A stretch of DNA of 64,000 nucleotides, taken from assembly GCF_900111745.1 (NCBI RefSeq), contig NZ_FOIJ01000009.1:124001-188000 (forward strand). The letters run 5' to 3'. Of this stretch, positions 8,931-18,394 are shown one piece after another; the first letter of the stretch is position 1, and every line of letters begins with the position of its first letter. The stretch is from Stigmatella erecta. GTDB taxonomy: Bacteria > Myxococcota > Myxococcia > Myxococcales > Myxococcaceae. The translations under genes and the position numbers were made by a program. The notes beneath the pieces were generated by a model. It saw nothing but the letters and a program-made list of their open reading frames with translations, ran no database searches and was not told where the DNA came from.

Positions 8931-11423
8931 TTGAGTTCCGGGATGGCGCCAGAGCAGCGCGGCCGTGTTCTGGTGGTGGGGGGCCGCACGGCGAGGGAGT
9001 CCCTGCTGGCGCGGCTGTCCGAGAGTGGCTTCGAATGCGCCTCCGCCGAGGATGTGGAGGGCGTGCCGCAGGCGGCCACCAGCCTCCAGCCCGAGGTCAT
9101 CCTGCTGGCCACGGCGGCCAAGCAGGCCGCGGAGACGCTGGAGGGCATCCGGAGCATCGCCCAGCTGCGGCATGTGCCCGTGCTGGCGGACGTGTCGCGC
9201 TCGCGCTCCACCGAGGCGCTGAAGAAGCTGGCGGTGGACGGCTTCATCCGGGGTTCCGAGGAGATGGTGCCCCGGGTGGAGGCGGCGGTGCGCGCCGGGC
9301 GCCTGCGCGAGAGCGAGGAGCGCACCCGGCTGCGCATGGGGATGTTGCTGGAAATCACCCAGGCGGCCACCAGCTCGCTGGAGATGGAGGAGATCCTCCA
9401 CATCGCCGTGGAGAAGGTGGGCCGCGTCACCGGCTCGGACCGCTGCTCGGTGGTGCTGGTGGAGGGCTCGCACGCGCGCACGGGCACGGTGGTGGCCACC
9501 CAGGAGAACCCCTCCCTGGTCCACCTGGAGATTGAAATCGTCCGCTACCCGGAGCTGCGCCGGGCCCTGGAGACGCGCCAGGCGGTGCTCATCGAGAAGG
9601 CGGAGAACGATCCGCTGATGGCCGACGTGCGCCCCAGCATCCTGCCGCTGGGGGTGAACTCCATCCTGGTGCAGCCGCTCATCTGCCAGGACGACCTGCT
9701 GGGGGCGCTCTTCCTGCGCCACTCGCGCCCGGATTCCACCTTCGGCCCGGACGAGCAGCAGTTCGCGCAGGCCGTCGCCGGCGTGCTCGCCAACGCCATC
9801 CGCAACTCCCGCCTGCACACCGCCGTCAAGCGCAAGCGCGAGGACCTGGAGCTGGCGTACGTGGAGCGCTACCGCGAGCTGACGGACGCGAACCGCCGCC
9901 TCAAGGAGCTCAACCGGCTCAAGGATGAAATCATCGCGGTGTGCAGCCATGACCTGCGCGCCCCGCTCCAGGTGCTCCTGGGCCACGGCCGGCTGCTGCT
10001 GGAGAGCCCTATCAACGCCGAGCAGAAGCAGTCCACCGAGGCGATGATCCGCCAGGGCCGCAAGATTCTCGGGCTCGTCGAGTCGCTGCTGGAGAAGGGC
10101 AAGGGCGAGGCGGCGCGGCTGTCCATCGAGCCGCGGCGGCTGGACATGGCGCTGCTGTGCAAGGAGAGCACGCACGAGCTGAACATCCTGGCCTCCCAGC
10201 GCGGGGTGACGCTGCGCGCCGAGGCGCCCGAGAGCCTGATGCTCATCGGCGACGAGGTGAAGCTGCACGAGGTGCTGCAGAACCTCATCACCAACGCCAT
10301 CCACCACGCGAAGGACTCGGGGAAGGTGACGGTGCGCGCCCTGCGCCTGACGCGGCCGGACGGGGACGCGGTGAAGATCACCGTGCAGGACGACGGCTCG
10401 GGCATTCCCCCGGACGAGCTGCACCTGGTGTTCGACCGGTACCGGCACGGCCCGAAGGGCACGGGACTGGGGCTGGCCATCTGCAAGGAGTTCGTGGAGC
10501 TGCACGGCGGGGAGATCTGGGCGGAGAGCCCGCCGGAGGGCGGCTGTACCTTCGTCTTCACGCTGCCCATGGCGCAGGAGGCGCCGCGCAAGGCCCAGGC
10601 CTCGGCCAAGGTGGAGCCGGTGCAGCCGCGCGTGCTGGTGGTGGAGGACGAGGCGGAGATCGCCGCGGTGCTCGCCGAGGTGCTGCGCTCGCGCTACCGG
10701 GTGGAGGTGGCGCGCGACGGCCAGGAGGGCCTGGCCCGGGCACGCTCCATGCGCCCGGAGCTGGTGGTGATGGACGTGTTCCTGCCCAAGCTGGACGGCC
10801 TGGAGGCCACGGTGGCGCTCAAGTCCTCCTCGGACACGGCGCACATCCCCGTCATTCTCCTGTCGGCGCACCAGGGGGTGGCCGAGAAGGTCCGCGCGCT
10901 CAACCTGGGCGCCGTGGACTACATGAGCAAGCCCTTCAACGCCATGGAGCTGCTCAACCGCACCGAGCGCGCGCTCAAGTCCGTGGCCGAGCGGGAGCCC
11001 GAGCGCGCCGCCGCGGCGGTGACGCTCCGCTCCGGCAGCGATCCGGGCACCAACCTGTACGACAAGCGCGGGCTGATGGCGAAGCTGGAGGTGGAGGTGG
11101 CCAAGGTGCGGCGCTACCACCGCCCCATGAGCGTGGCGGTGCTGCGGCCCGAGCGTTCCCAGACGGACGTGCCCCGGGGGGCGGCGGATGTGCTGCGCAA
11201 GCGCCTGCGCCCCCTGGATGCGGTGGCCCACATGGGCTCCGGGGTGTTCTGCGTCATGCTGCCCGAGTGTGATGCCGAGTCCGCGCGGACCGTCATCCAG
11301 CGGCTGCTGCCCGAGCTGCAGGCGTCCTCCGGGCTCGCCTACCAGCCGGCGGTAGCGGACGTCAGCCAGGACAGCGATCCGGTGGACCGCATCCTGGACA
11401 AGCTCGGCGCGCCGCTCGTCTAA
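8931..11423 (+). CDS. Hybrid sensor histidine kinase with degenerate N- and C-terminal signalling domains
   Basis: An 830-residue cytoplasmic signalling protein with no membrane segment. Order: a receiver-like N-terminus (about 10-125) whose phospho-acceptor strand reads VILLAT and has no Asp; a GAF domain (about 140-295); a HisKA helix with CSHDLRAPLQ (His340); an ATPase domain with GTGLGLAICKEF (about 445-550); a true receiver (about 565-685) with phospho-acceptor Asp615 in VVMDVFLP and the Lys of SKPFN; and a C-terminal GGDEF-like fold (about 700-825) in which GGDEF is replaced by GSGVF, so it cannot make cyclic di-GMP. The phosphate should pass from His340 to Asp615. The listed start is TTG at 8931; ATG at 8943 is an equally good choice. 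Confidence 0.88.
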   Translation: MSSGMAPEQRGRVLVVGGRTARESLLARLSESGFECASAEDVEGVPQAATSLQPEVILLATAAKQAAETLEGIRSIAQLRHVPVLADVSRSRSTEALKKLAVDGFIRGSEEMVPRVEAAVRAGRLRESEERTRLRMGMLLEITQAATSSLEMEEILHIAVEKVGRVTGSDRCSVVLVEGSHARTGTVVATQENPSLVHLEIEIVRYPELRRALETRQAVLIEKAENDPLMADVRPSILPLGVNSILVQPLICQDDLLGALFLRHSRPDSTFGPDEQQFAQAVAGVLANAIRNSRLHTAVKRKREDLELAYVERYRELTDANRRLKELNRLKDEIIAVCSHDLRAPLQVLLGHGRLLLESPINAEQKQSTEAMIRQGRKILGLVESLLEKGKGEAARLSIEPRRLDMALLCKESTHELNILASQRGVTLRAEAPESLMLIGDEVKLHEVLQNLITNAIHHAKDSGKVTVRALRLTRPDGDAVKITVQDDGSGIPPDELHLVFDRYRHGPKGTGLGLAICKEFVELHGGEIWAESPPEGGCTFVFTLPMAQEAPRKAQASAKVEPVQPRVLVVEDEAEIAAVLAEVLRSRYRVEVARDGQEGLARARSMRPELVVMDVFLPKLDGLEATVALKSSSDTAHIPVILLSAHQGVAEKVRALNLGAVDYMSKPFNAMELLNRTERALKSVAEREPERAAAAVTLRSGSDPGTNLYDKRGLMAKLEVEVAKVRRYHRPMSVAVLRPERSQTDVPRGAADVLRKRLRPLDAVAHMGSGVFCVMLPECDAESARTVIQRLLPELQASSGLAYQPAVADVSQDSDPVDRILDKLGAPLV

Positions 11424-11460
11424 GGGCCTGCCCGTGCCAGGCCGGGGGAGGCGCGCTAGA

Positions 11461-13347
11461 ATGGGTTTCCGCGTGCGCCCCTTTCGCCTCCACCGAGCCG
11501 TGCCGCTGTGGGTCCTGGTGGGCCTGTCCGTGTCCGCGTCCGCGGCGCCCGGGCGGCGCCCGTCCGTGGACCGGGAGGCGATGCGCGAGGCCATCAACGC
11601 CCGGGAGGGGGAGGAGCGGTATGCCTCCCCGGCTAGCTACGCGCACTTCCTCCAGTCCCGGCGCTTGCACCACGCCGGGGCGCACGAGGCCGCGGTGGAT
11701 GAGCTGCGGCTGGCGCTGGCCACGGACGAGGGCAACCCCTACCTCCTCACCCGGCTGGGCGAGGAGTACGCGCGGCTGGGGGAGCTGGCCAAGGCCGAGC
11801 GCGAGCTGCGCCGCGCCGTGGAGCGCTCGCCCCAGTACTACCCGGCCCACGTGCTGCTGGGGCGCATCCTCCTGGAGGGCAAGCGCTACACGCGGGCGCG
11901 GATGCACCTGCGCCGCGCGGTGGGGCTGCGGCCCCGGGAGCCCGAGGCTTACTGGGCGCTGGCCCAGGCCTACCTGGAGACGCGTGAGCCGGACGAGGCG
12001 GTGAAGGTGGTGGAGGCGCTGGCCACGGCGCTGCCCGGGGAGGCCTCGGGCTACCGCCGCCTGGGGCTCGCCCTGGCCGAGCGGGGGGATCGCTCCCGGG
12101 CCGAGCGCCTGCTGGTGCGCGCCACCGAGAGAGACCCGGGCGATGGGGAGGCCTGGGTGGCGCTGGCCCGGCTGTACGAGGCTGCGGGGCGGCTCTCGAA
12201 TGCCGAGGAGGCGTTCGCCCGCTCCCTCGAACAGGATGCGGACAACCGGGAGGTGCTGCTCTCTGCGGGCCGGGTGGCCCTCAAGCAGGGCTCGGCCACC
12301 CGGGCGCGGGCGTACTTCGACCGGTTGCTGTCCCTGTCGGACGATCCGGAGCTGACGGTGCGGGTGGCGTTCGCCTTCCTCGCCTCGCGCGAGACGGCCG
12401 CCGCGGCGGAGGTGCTGGACACGGCCCGCCGGAGCACCCCCCTGGAGCCGCGCATCTCCTATTACGCGGGGCTCGTCCACGAGCGCCGCCGCCGCTACGC
12501 CGAGGCCGCGGCGGCCTATGGCGAGGTGCCGGAGACTTCCGAGCTCTTCGAGGAGGTGCGCATCCGCCGCGCGGGGTGCCTCTCCCGGGTGGGGGCGCAT
12601 GCCCAGGCGCTGGCGATCTACCTGCAGGCCTTGAAGGACGGCCCGGAGGACGCGGCCCTGTGGGTGCAGTATGCCCGGGCGGTGGAGCGGGGCGGGGCGC
12701 CCGCGCAGGCCGAGGCCCTGCTGAAGGAGGCCCTGGGGCGCACCCCTTCCGCCGAGGTGTACGAGGCGCTCGCCGCCACCCGGCAGCGCCAGGGGCGCCC
12801 GGCCGAGGGGGTGGCGGTGCTGCGCGAGGCGCTCGCCCAGCGCCCCCGGGACGAGGCGCTCCTGTACGCGCTCGGGGGGGCCTATGAGCAGCAGGGCCAG
12901 GTGGAGGGGGCGCTCGCGCAGATGCGGGCCGTGCTGCGCATCAACCCGGACAATGCCTCGGCGCTGAACTTCCTGGGCTACCTGCTGGTGCTGCATGGGC
13001 AGGACGTCCAGGAGGCGGAGCGGCTGGTGCTGCGCGCCCTGGCGCTGCGCCCGGACACGGGGGCCTTCCTCGACTCGCTCGGGTGGGTCTACTTCCGGCG
13101 CAAGGAGTACCAGCGCGCGGTGGAGACCCTGGAGCGCGCCACCCAGCTGGAGCCCGAGGAGCCCGTCATCCTCGAGCACCTGGGGGAGGCGTACCGGGCG
13201 GCCTCCCGGCCCGCGGACGCGGCGGAGGCCTGGCGCCGGGCCCTGGAGGTGCTGACGCTGGACCCCGAGGCCGCCGAGCTGCCAGCGCAGCGGCAGGGGC
13301 TGGAGCGGAAGCTGAAGATGCTGTCCACGGAGCCGCCGGGCCGCTAA
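11461..13347 (+). CDS. Exported tetratricopeptide-repeat protein
   Basis: A 628-residue protein made almost wholly of TPR units (for example EAYWALAQAYLETREPDEAV, and PDNASALNFLGYLL, typical of large bacterial TPR scaffolds). The start is placed at ATG 11461, 10 bp after a GGGGGAGG ribosome site; an in-frame GTG at 11434 lies upstream of that site. The N-terminus then reads as a signal peptide (VPLWVLVGLSVSASAA), so the protein is probably periplasmic or attached to the envelope. TPR arrays bind partner proteins; the partner is unknown. It is followed 12 bp later by the hydrolase gene and is probably co-transcribed with it. Confidence 0.85.
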   Translation: MGFRVRPFRLHRAVPLWVLVGLSVSASAAPGRRPSVDREAMREAINAREGEERYASPASYAHFLQSRRLHHAGAHEAAVDELRLALATDEGNPYLLTRLGEEYARLGELAKAERELRRAVERSPQYYPAHVLLGRILLEGKRYTRARMHLRRAVGLRPREPEAYWALAQAYLETREPDEAVKVVEALATALPGEASGYRRLGLALAERGDRSRAERLLVRATERDPGDGEAWVALARLYEAAGRLSNAEEAFARSLEQDADNREVLLSAGRVALKQGSATRARAYFDRLLSLSDDPELTVRVAFAFLASRETAAAAEVLDTARRSTPLEPRISYYAGLVHERRRRYAEAAAAYGEVPETSELFEEVRIRRAGCLSRVGAHAQALAIYLQALKDGPEDAALWVQYARAVERGGAPAQAEALLKEALGRTPSAEVYEALAATRQRQGRPAEGVAVLREALAQRPRDEALLYALGGAYEQQGQVEGALAQMRAVLRINPDNASALNFLGYLLVLHGQDVQEAERLVLRALALRPDTGAFLDSLGWVYFRRKEYQRAVETLERATQLEPEEPVILEHLGEAYRAASRPADAAEAWRRALEVLTLDPEAAELPAQRQGLERKLKMLSTEPPGR

Positions 13348-13359
13348 GTTCCGGGCCCG

Positions 13360-14196
13360 ATGGCACGTCACGACGAGGGCTTCTTCAGCGCGAAGGACCA
13401 GCTCCGGTTGCTCTGGACGCTGGATGTCCCGGAGGACGCCCCCCGCGCGCACGTGCTGCTGGTGCACGGCTACGGCGACCACATGCAGCGCTACCGCTTC
13501 GTCACGGACGCGCTGGTGGCCAGCGGCTTCGCCGTGCACGGCTTCGACTACCGCGGCCATGGCCGCGCCGAGGGGCGCCGGGGCCACTGTGGGCGGTGGC
13601 CGGAGTACCTGGACGACCTGTCCCTGGCCTGGGAGCGGGTGGGCAAGGCGGCGGGGACGCAGAAGCGCTTCCTGCTCGGCCACAGCCACGGCGGGCTGAT
13701 GGTGGCCCACTTCCTGGAGCAGGGCGCCGGGGGCGTGGCGGGCGCGGTGCTGTCAGCCCCCTACTTCAAGCTGGCGCTGGCGGCCCCCGTGGCCAAGCGG
13801 GCCGGGGCCCACGTGGGCAACTGGGTGGCACCGGCGCTGCGCATCAAGAGCGGGCTCAAGCCGGAGGACCTCAGCCGGGACCCGGAGGTGGTGCGCATGA
13901 CGCGCGAGGACCCCCTCTACATCGACACCGTCACCCCGCGCTGGTTCGTCGAGTCCAGCAAGGCCCAGACCGAGGCCCTGGCCCAGGCAAGTCGCGTGAC
14001 AGCACCCATTTTCATCTTCTGCGGATCCAACGATGGCGTGGCGGCGCCGGCGGGGGCCCGGGGCTTCTTCGAGGCGGTGGGCTCGGCCGACAAGAAGTTC
14101 AAGGAGTATCCCGGCATGTTGCACGAGCCGCTCAACGAGCTGGGGCGCGAAGAGGTGTTCCGGGATATCTCCGGCTGGATCTCCGCCCATCTCTGA
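13360..14196 (+). CDS. Alpha/beta hydrolase, monoacylglycerol lipase/lysophospholipase type
   Basis: A 278-residue serine hydrolase. The triad is visible: nucleophile Ser109 in GHSHGG, Asp225 in GSNDGVAAP and His255 in MLHEPLNE. The oxyanion region is HGYGDHMQRY, the usual form in the monoacylglycerol lipase/lysophospholipase group. It should hydrolyse a fatty acyl ester, perhaps a lysophospholipid or monoglyceride, in the cytoplasm, since no signal peptide is seen. It sits between a TPR protein and the bactofilin genes; this position gives no clear clue to its job. Confidence 0.85.
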   Translation: MARHDEGFFSAKDQLRLLWTLDVPEDAPRAHVLLVHGYGDHMQRYRFVTDALVASGFAVHGFDYRGHGRAEGRRGHCGRWPEYLDDLSLAWERVGKAAGTQKRFLLGHSHGGLMVAHFLEQGAGGVAGAVLSAPYFKLALAAPVAKRAGAHVGNWVAPALRIKSGLKPEDLSRDPEVVRMTREDPLYIDTVTPRWFVESSKAQTEALAQASRVTAPIFIFCGSNDGVAAPAGARGFFEAVGSADKKFKEYPGMLHEPLNELGREEVFRDISGWISAHL

Positions 14197-14248
14197 CATA
14201 ATGACGGCCGTCTTCTACGCGAATGGCGCTCCCGAGGGTCACCACCGC

Positions 14249-14590
14249 ATGGCACAGGGCGAAACGGGCATCATCGGCAAGGGCATCGTCATCAAGGGCA
14301 GCCTCACCGGCGGCGGCGATCTCGTCATCGAGGGGCGGGTGGAGGGGCAGATCGCCCTGAAGAACCACCTGACCATCGAGGGAACCGGCAAGGTTCAGGC
14401 GGACATCCGCGCCGAGGAGCTGACCATCAACGGCGAGGCGAGCGGCAACATCGACGCCTCGACGCGGGTGTCCATCAACACCTCGGCGAAGGTGGCCGGC
14501 GACATCAAGGCGCCGCGCATCGTCATCGAGGATGGGGCGGTGTTCAATGGCTCCATCGAGATGGAAGTGAAGCTGCCGGACGACATCTAG
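14249..14590 (+). CDS. bacN: Bactofilin, first of three (BacN-like)
   Basis: A 113-residue bactofilin, one short right-handed beta-helix domain built from repeats such as GDLVIEGRVEGQI and SGNIDASTRVSINTSAKVAGDI. Bactofilins polymerise without nucleotide into filaments at the cell pole or membrane. The start is set at ATG 14249, 10 bp after GAGGG, giving MAQGETGIIGKG; an in-frame ATG at 14201 adds 16 residues but has no ribosome site. Three tandem bactofilin genes followed by a ParB-like gene match bacN-bacO-bacP-padC of Myxococcus xanthus, where the bactofilins hold the ParABS chromosome segregation system near the poles. The name rests on this order and on domain type, not on alignment. Confidence 0.85.
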   Translation: MAQGETGIIGKGIVIKGSLTGGGDLVIEGRVEGQIALKNHLTIEGTGKVQADIRAEELTINGEASGNIDASTRVSINTSAKVAGDIKAPRIVIEDGAVFNGSIEMEVKLPDDI

Positions 14591-14608
14591 CGTCCCGTCG
14601 CGGGACGC
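14590..14608 (+). other. Perfect hairpin between bacN and bacO
   Basis: An 8-bp perfect inverted repeat, GCGTCCCG and CGGGACGC with a TCG loop, begins at the last base of the bacN stop codon. No T run follows, so it is unlikely to be an intrinsic terminator. It may instead protect the 3' end of the bacN message or adjust bacO output within the same transcript. Confidence 0.5.
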
Positions 14609-14638
14609 AGCACAACCCTTCGGAGGGGTGCAACACTC

Positions 14639-14962
14639 ATGGCGAATACGGTCATTGGCTCGAGCATCGTCATCGACGGGGAGATCTCCGGCGACGAAGA
14701 CCTGGTCATCCAGGGCACGGTGAAGGGGAAGATCTCCCTCAAGGAGAGCCTCTACGTGGAGGGCAGCGGCGTCGTCGAGGCGGACATCGAGACGCAGAAC
14801 GTGGAGATCGCCGGCCGGGTGACGGGCAACATCGTCGCCAGCGACAAGGTCGAGCTGAAGACGGACTGCCGCGTGGTGGGCGACATCAAGGCCCCCCGCA
14901 TCCTCATTGCCGACGGGGCCTCGTTCAAGGGCAACGTCGACATGGACCAGAAGGAGCGGTGA
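14639..14962 (+). CDS. bacO: Bactofilin, second of three (BacO-like)
   Basis: A 107-residue bactofilin consisting of the core beta-helix only (GDEDLVIQGTVKGKISLKES, AGRVTGNIVASDKVELKTD). The start ATG follows a clear GGAGGGG site (14622-14628). It is separated from bacN by 48 bp containing a hairpin, and the next bactofilin starts 3 bp after its stop, so the three genes form one unit. It should co-polymerise with its neighbours, as reported for BacN, BacO and BacP in Myxococcus xanthus. Confidence 0.85.
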   Translation: MANTVIGSSIVIDGEISGDEDLVIQGTVKGKISLKESLYVEGSGVVEADIETQNVEIAGRVTGNIVASDKVELKTDCRVVGDIKAPRILIADGASFKGNVDMDQKER

Positions 14963-14965
14963 CGC

Positions 14966-15598
14966 GTGGCGACGGCGAAGGAGCTGACCGGCGCGTCCGG
15001 GGACAACACGGTGGTGGGGCCCTCCATCCTCATCAGCGGCAGGCTCACCGGCGATGAGGACCTCACCGTCCGGGGACGGGTCGAGGGCGAGCTGACGCTC
15101 AGCAAGACCCTCATCGTGGAGACCACGGGCGTGGTGAAGGCCAACGTGGCGGTGCGCAACGCCATCATCAGCGGCGTGGTGGTGGGCAACATCAACGCCA
15201 CCGAGAGCGTGGAGCTCACCCGCGAGGGCCGCATGGTGGGCGACATCCGCTCCCCGCGCGTCATCATCGTGGACGGCGCCAGCTTCCGCGGCCGGGTGGA
15301 CATGGGCGAGGTGGAGCCGGGCCGCGTGCCCGCCTCCCGTCCGGCGGTGACCCGCCCCACCACGCGCGCGGTGGCCACGGTGCCCGCCCGCCCGGCGGTG
15401 CCCGCGCGCACGGCGGCCCCCACGCCCCCGTCGCGTCCCGTGCCCCCGCCGCCCCCGGCGAAGCCCGCATCCAAGCCGCTGCCGCCGCCGCCGCCTGCCG
15501 CCGCGGCCGCGGCGCGCACCGAGGTGTCCGCGCCCGTGCCTCCCGTGGTGGGAGCGGGTGCGAAGAAAAAGGTCGTGGTGAAGAAGAAGGCCCGCTAG
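14966..15598 (+). CDS. bacP: Bactofilin with long Pro/Ala-rich tail (BacP-like)
   Basis: A 210-residue bactofilin starting at GTG 14966, after an AAGGAG sequence at the end of bacO. Residues 1-115 are the beta-helix core. Residues about 120-190 are a disordered Pro/Ala tail ([14 protein letters not shown] and [13 protein letters not shown]), and the last residues are the basic run [11 protein letters not shown]. In Myxococcus xanthus BacP is the bactofilin with an extended tail and it binds partner proteins, including PadC. The tail and basic end here are the likely docking segment for the ParB-like protein encoded next. A GC hairpin spans the stop codon (15590-15605) and could reduce read-through. 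Confidence 0.85.
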   Translation: MATAKELTGASGDNTVVGPSILISGRLTGDEDLTVRGRVEGELTLSKTLIVETTGVVKANVAVRNAIISGVVVGNINATESVELTREGRMVGDIRSPRVIIVDGASFRGRVDMGEVEPGRVPASRPAVTRPTTRAVATVPARPAVPARTAAPTPPSRPVPPPPPAKPASKPLPPPPPAAAAAARTEVSAPVPPVVGAGAKKKVVVKKKAR

Positions 15599-15608
15599 GG
15601 CGGGCTTT
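15590..15608 (+). terminator. Weak GC hairpin at the bacP stop codon
   Basis: GCCCGC and GCGGGC form a 6-bp stem with loop TAGG (15590-15605), followed by TTT only. It overlaps the bacP stop. It could act as a partial terminator or attenuator that lowers padC relative to the bactofilins. The short T tract makes full termination unlikely. Confidence 0.35.
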
Positions 15609-15665
15609 CGCCGTGCCGCCCCGGTGACGTGCGCGGCACGGTGCCGGGCCGAGCCAGGGGTACCG

Positions 15666-16601
15666 ATGGACGCCGAGAACAGGGTCGACGGAGAGGACGG
15701 GAAGCCGGAGATGCCAGAGGAGCCGTCTTCGGTCCCTCCGCCGCAGGAGGGAGCATCCGCTCACCCCGAGGAGCCGGGGCAGGGCGCTTCGCCCGAAGGT
15801 GGGGCGGAGCCGTCCCCGGACACGGCCGCCTCCGGCGAGTCCGCCCCGGGGGAGGCGGAGGCTTCGCATGGCGGGGAGCCGCAAGGCACGCCGGAGGAGG
15901 CTACCGCCGGGGAGCCGTCCGCGCAGGCCGAGCCCGCAAGCGCCCAGGAGGCGGCCTCGCCGGAGCCGCTGGCCGAGCTGCGGCCGCCGCCCTCGCTGGA
16001 CCGGATGGTGCTGGCCTCGCTGCCGCTGGAGCAGGTGGAGGAGGACGCCACCTTCCGCATCCGTCCGCCCGGGGAAATTTCCGCGCTGGCCACGGACATC
16101 GCCCGGCTGGGGCAGCTGTTCCCGGTGGACGTGCGCGCCGTGGGGCAGGACCGCTACCAGATCATCTGCGGCTTCCGGCGCGTGGCGGCCCTGCGCTTCC
16201 TCAAGCGGGACCGGGTCCAGGCGCGGGTCCACGAGGCGCTGTCGGACGAGGATGCGCTGCTCATCGCCCTGGCGGCGGCCATTCACGCCAACCCCGTGGA
16301 CCTCGAGGAGCTGGAGGCCAAGCGCGAGGCGCTGGAGTCCACGGGGCGCCTGAGCGCCGCGGCGCGGGACATGCTGGAGAAGGCGCTGGAGTCCGATGAC
16401 TCGCTGGCGCCGGAGTCGGTGGAGGAGGAGGTGGACGCGGACGAGCTGGCCGCGGACGCCGCCCAGCGGCTGGGCACCCTCAACCAGGACCTGTCCCTGC
16501 TCGCCGACGTGTTCCTGTCGCTGGACGAGGCGCGCCGGGCGGAGCTGCTGATGCAATTGCGGTACTCGGCCGAGCTGGTGGAGTACCTGGAGAACCTGTG
16601 A
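15666..16601 (+). CDS. padC: ParB/Srx-fold protein (PadC-like)
   Basis: A 311-residue protein. Residues 1-105 are acidic and low-complexity (Glu, Pro, Ala, Gly). Residues about 110-210 are a ParB/sulfiredoxin-like domain with [13 protein letters not shown] in the place of the ParB GERRxRA nucleotide-binding motif. The C-terminus is an acidic helical segment. There is no helix-turn-helix for parS, so it is not the chromosomal ParB. In Myxococcus xanthus PadC is a ParB-like protein that links the ParA ATPase to bactofilin filaments, and its gene follows bacP, as here. The start is ATG 15666 with AGGGG five bases upstream; an upstream in-frame GTG at 15624 is less likely. The stop overlaps the pyrE start. 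Confidence 0.8.
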   Translation: MDAENRVDGEDGKPEMPEEPSSVPPPQEGASAHPEEPGQGASPEGGAEPSPDTAASGESAPGEAEASHGGEPQGTPEEATAGEPSAQAEPASAQEAASPEPLAELRPPPSLDRMVLASLPLEQVEEDATFRIRPPGEISALATDIARLGQLFPVDVRAVGQDRYQIICGFRRVAALRFLKRDRVQARVHEALSDEDALLIALAAAIHANPVDLEELEAKREALESTGRLSAAARDMLEKALESDDSLAPESVEEEVDADELAADAAQRLGTLNQDLSLLADVFLSLDEARRAELLMQLRYSAELVEYLENL

Positions 16602-17167
16602 TGGCGACGCCCCTGGCACGTGACCATGCGCGGTTGTTGGAACTGCTGACCGAGCGCTCCTTCGAGCGGCGCCGCGTGGTGCTCGCCTCTGGCAAGGAGT
16701 CGGACTTCTACATCGACTGCAAGCGCACGGCGCTCATGGCCGAGGGCCACTTCCTCATCGGCCGGCTGCTGCTGGATGTCATCCTGCGCGAGGCCTCGCT
16801 GGCGGTGGGCGTGGGCGGGCTGACGCTGGGCGCGGACCCCCTCGCCTCGGCGGTAAGCCTCACCAGCTACCTGGCGGGCTCTCCCATCGAGGCCTTCATC
16901 GTCCGCAAGGAGCCCAAGGGGCACGGCACGGGCCAGTGGATCGAAGGGCTGGCGGCGCTCGGCCAGCACGCCCCGGTGGCCATCGTCGAGGACGTGGTGA
17001 CGACGGGGGGCTCCACGCTCAAGGCCATCGAGCGGGCCCAGGCCGAGGGGCTCAACGTGCTGGGCGCCTTCGCGCTGGTGGACCGGCTCGAGGGCGGACG
17101 CGAGGCCGTGGAGGCCGCGGGCCACCGGCTCTTCTCGCTCTACACGCGCAAGGACTTCATTCCGTGA
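16601..17167 (+). CDS. pyrE: Orotate phosphoribosyltransferase
   Basis: A 188-residue enzyme of pyrimidine synthesis that joins orotate to PRPP to give orotidine 5'-phosphate. The PRPP-binding signature is VAIVEDVVTTGGST (acidic pair Glu130-Asp131). The flexible-loop lysines (RKEPKGHGTG) and the N-terminal SGKESDFYIDCK block are all present, so it looks functional. The ATG at 16601 shares its A with the padC stop; a GTG just before it (16598) is an alternative. It is translationally coupled to padC upstream and to a lipoprotein gene downstream (GTGA overlap), so a housekeeping gene rides in the cell-polarity operon. Confidence 0.95.
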   Translation: MATPLARDHARLLELLTERSFERRRVVLASGKESDFYIDCKRTALMAEGHFLIGRLLLDVILREASLAVGVGGLTLGADPLASAVSLTSYLAGSPIEAFIVRKEPKGHGTGQWIEGLAALGQHAPVAIVEDVVTTGGSTLKAIERAQAEGLNVLGAFALVDRLEGGREAVEAAGHRLFSLYTRKDFIP

Positions 17168-17793
17168 AGAAGGGCCTGCTGATTTCGGGACTGCTGGGGC
17201 TGCTGCTGGGCTGTACCACCACGCCTCCCACCATTGGAGATCCGGCCCCCCAGCTGTCGGACCGCCGGGCCGAGCAGGCCTACCAGGAGCTCTTCCTGCA
17301 GTACTCGGACCGGGCGGAGATCTACGACGGGTTCGACACGCGGGTGTTCGCCGGGGCCACGTTCCAGACGCTGGCGTTCCGGGAGGCGCGCGTGCAGCGC
17401 CTGGCCCAGTTCCAGTACCTGCCCAAGCCCCGCGTGGAGGAGCTGCTGGCCAAGGAGCGCGCCGAGGAGGCGGAGTTCCACGAGTTCTGGCTCGGCGTCC
17501 ACGTCAACGACTACCGCTTCGAGGACTTCGGGCGGAAGAACACCATCTGGCGCATGGTGCTGCTGACGCCCTCCGTGGAGGTGGAGCCGGCGTCCATCGA
17601 GCGCCTGGGCCGCTCGAACCTCTCCATGCGCTCGTTCTACCCCTACATGGGGGTGTTCTGGATTGCCTACCGCATCCGCTTCCCGAAGGTGCTCACGGAC
17701 GGCACGCCGGTGATTCCGCCCACGGCGAGCCACGTCCACCTGCGCCTGGCCTCCACGCTGGGCCACGCCGAGCTGCGGGTGCACGCGCGCTGA
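17164..17793 (+). CDS. Putative lipoprotein
   Basis: A 209-residue protein of unknown function. It starts at GTG 17164, which overlaps the pyrE stop. The first 17 residues are a lipoprotein signal: two Lys, a Leu/Gly-rich core and lipobox LLLGC with Cys17. The mature part is charged and helical in its first half (KPRVEELLAKERAEEAEFHE) and contains many aromatic residues later. No family was recognised. It is the last gene of the bactofilin-padC-pyrE unit and ends 6 bp before a convergent gene. Confidence 0.75.
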   Translation: MKKGLLISGLLGLLLGCTTTPPTIGDPAPQLSDRRAEQAYQELFLQYSDRAEIYDGFDTRVFAGATFQTLAFREARVQRLAQFQYLPKPRVEELLAKERAEEAEFHEFWLGVHVNDYRFEDFGRKNTIWRMVLLTPSVEVEPASIERLGRSNLSMRSFYPYMGVFWIAYRIRFPKVLTDGTPVIPPTASHVHLRLASTLGHAELRVHAR

Positions 17794-17799
17794 GGGCGC

Positions 17800-18393
<594 letters not shown>

Positions 18394-18394
18394 G

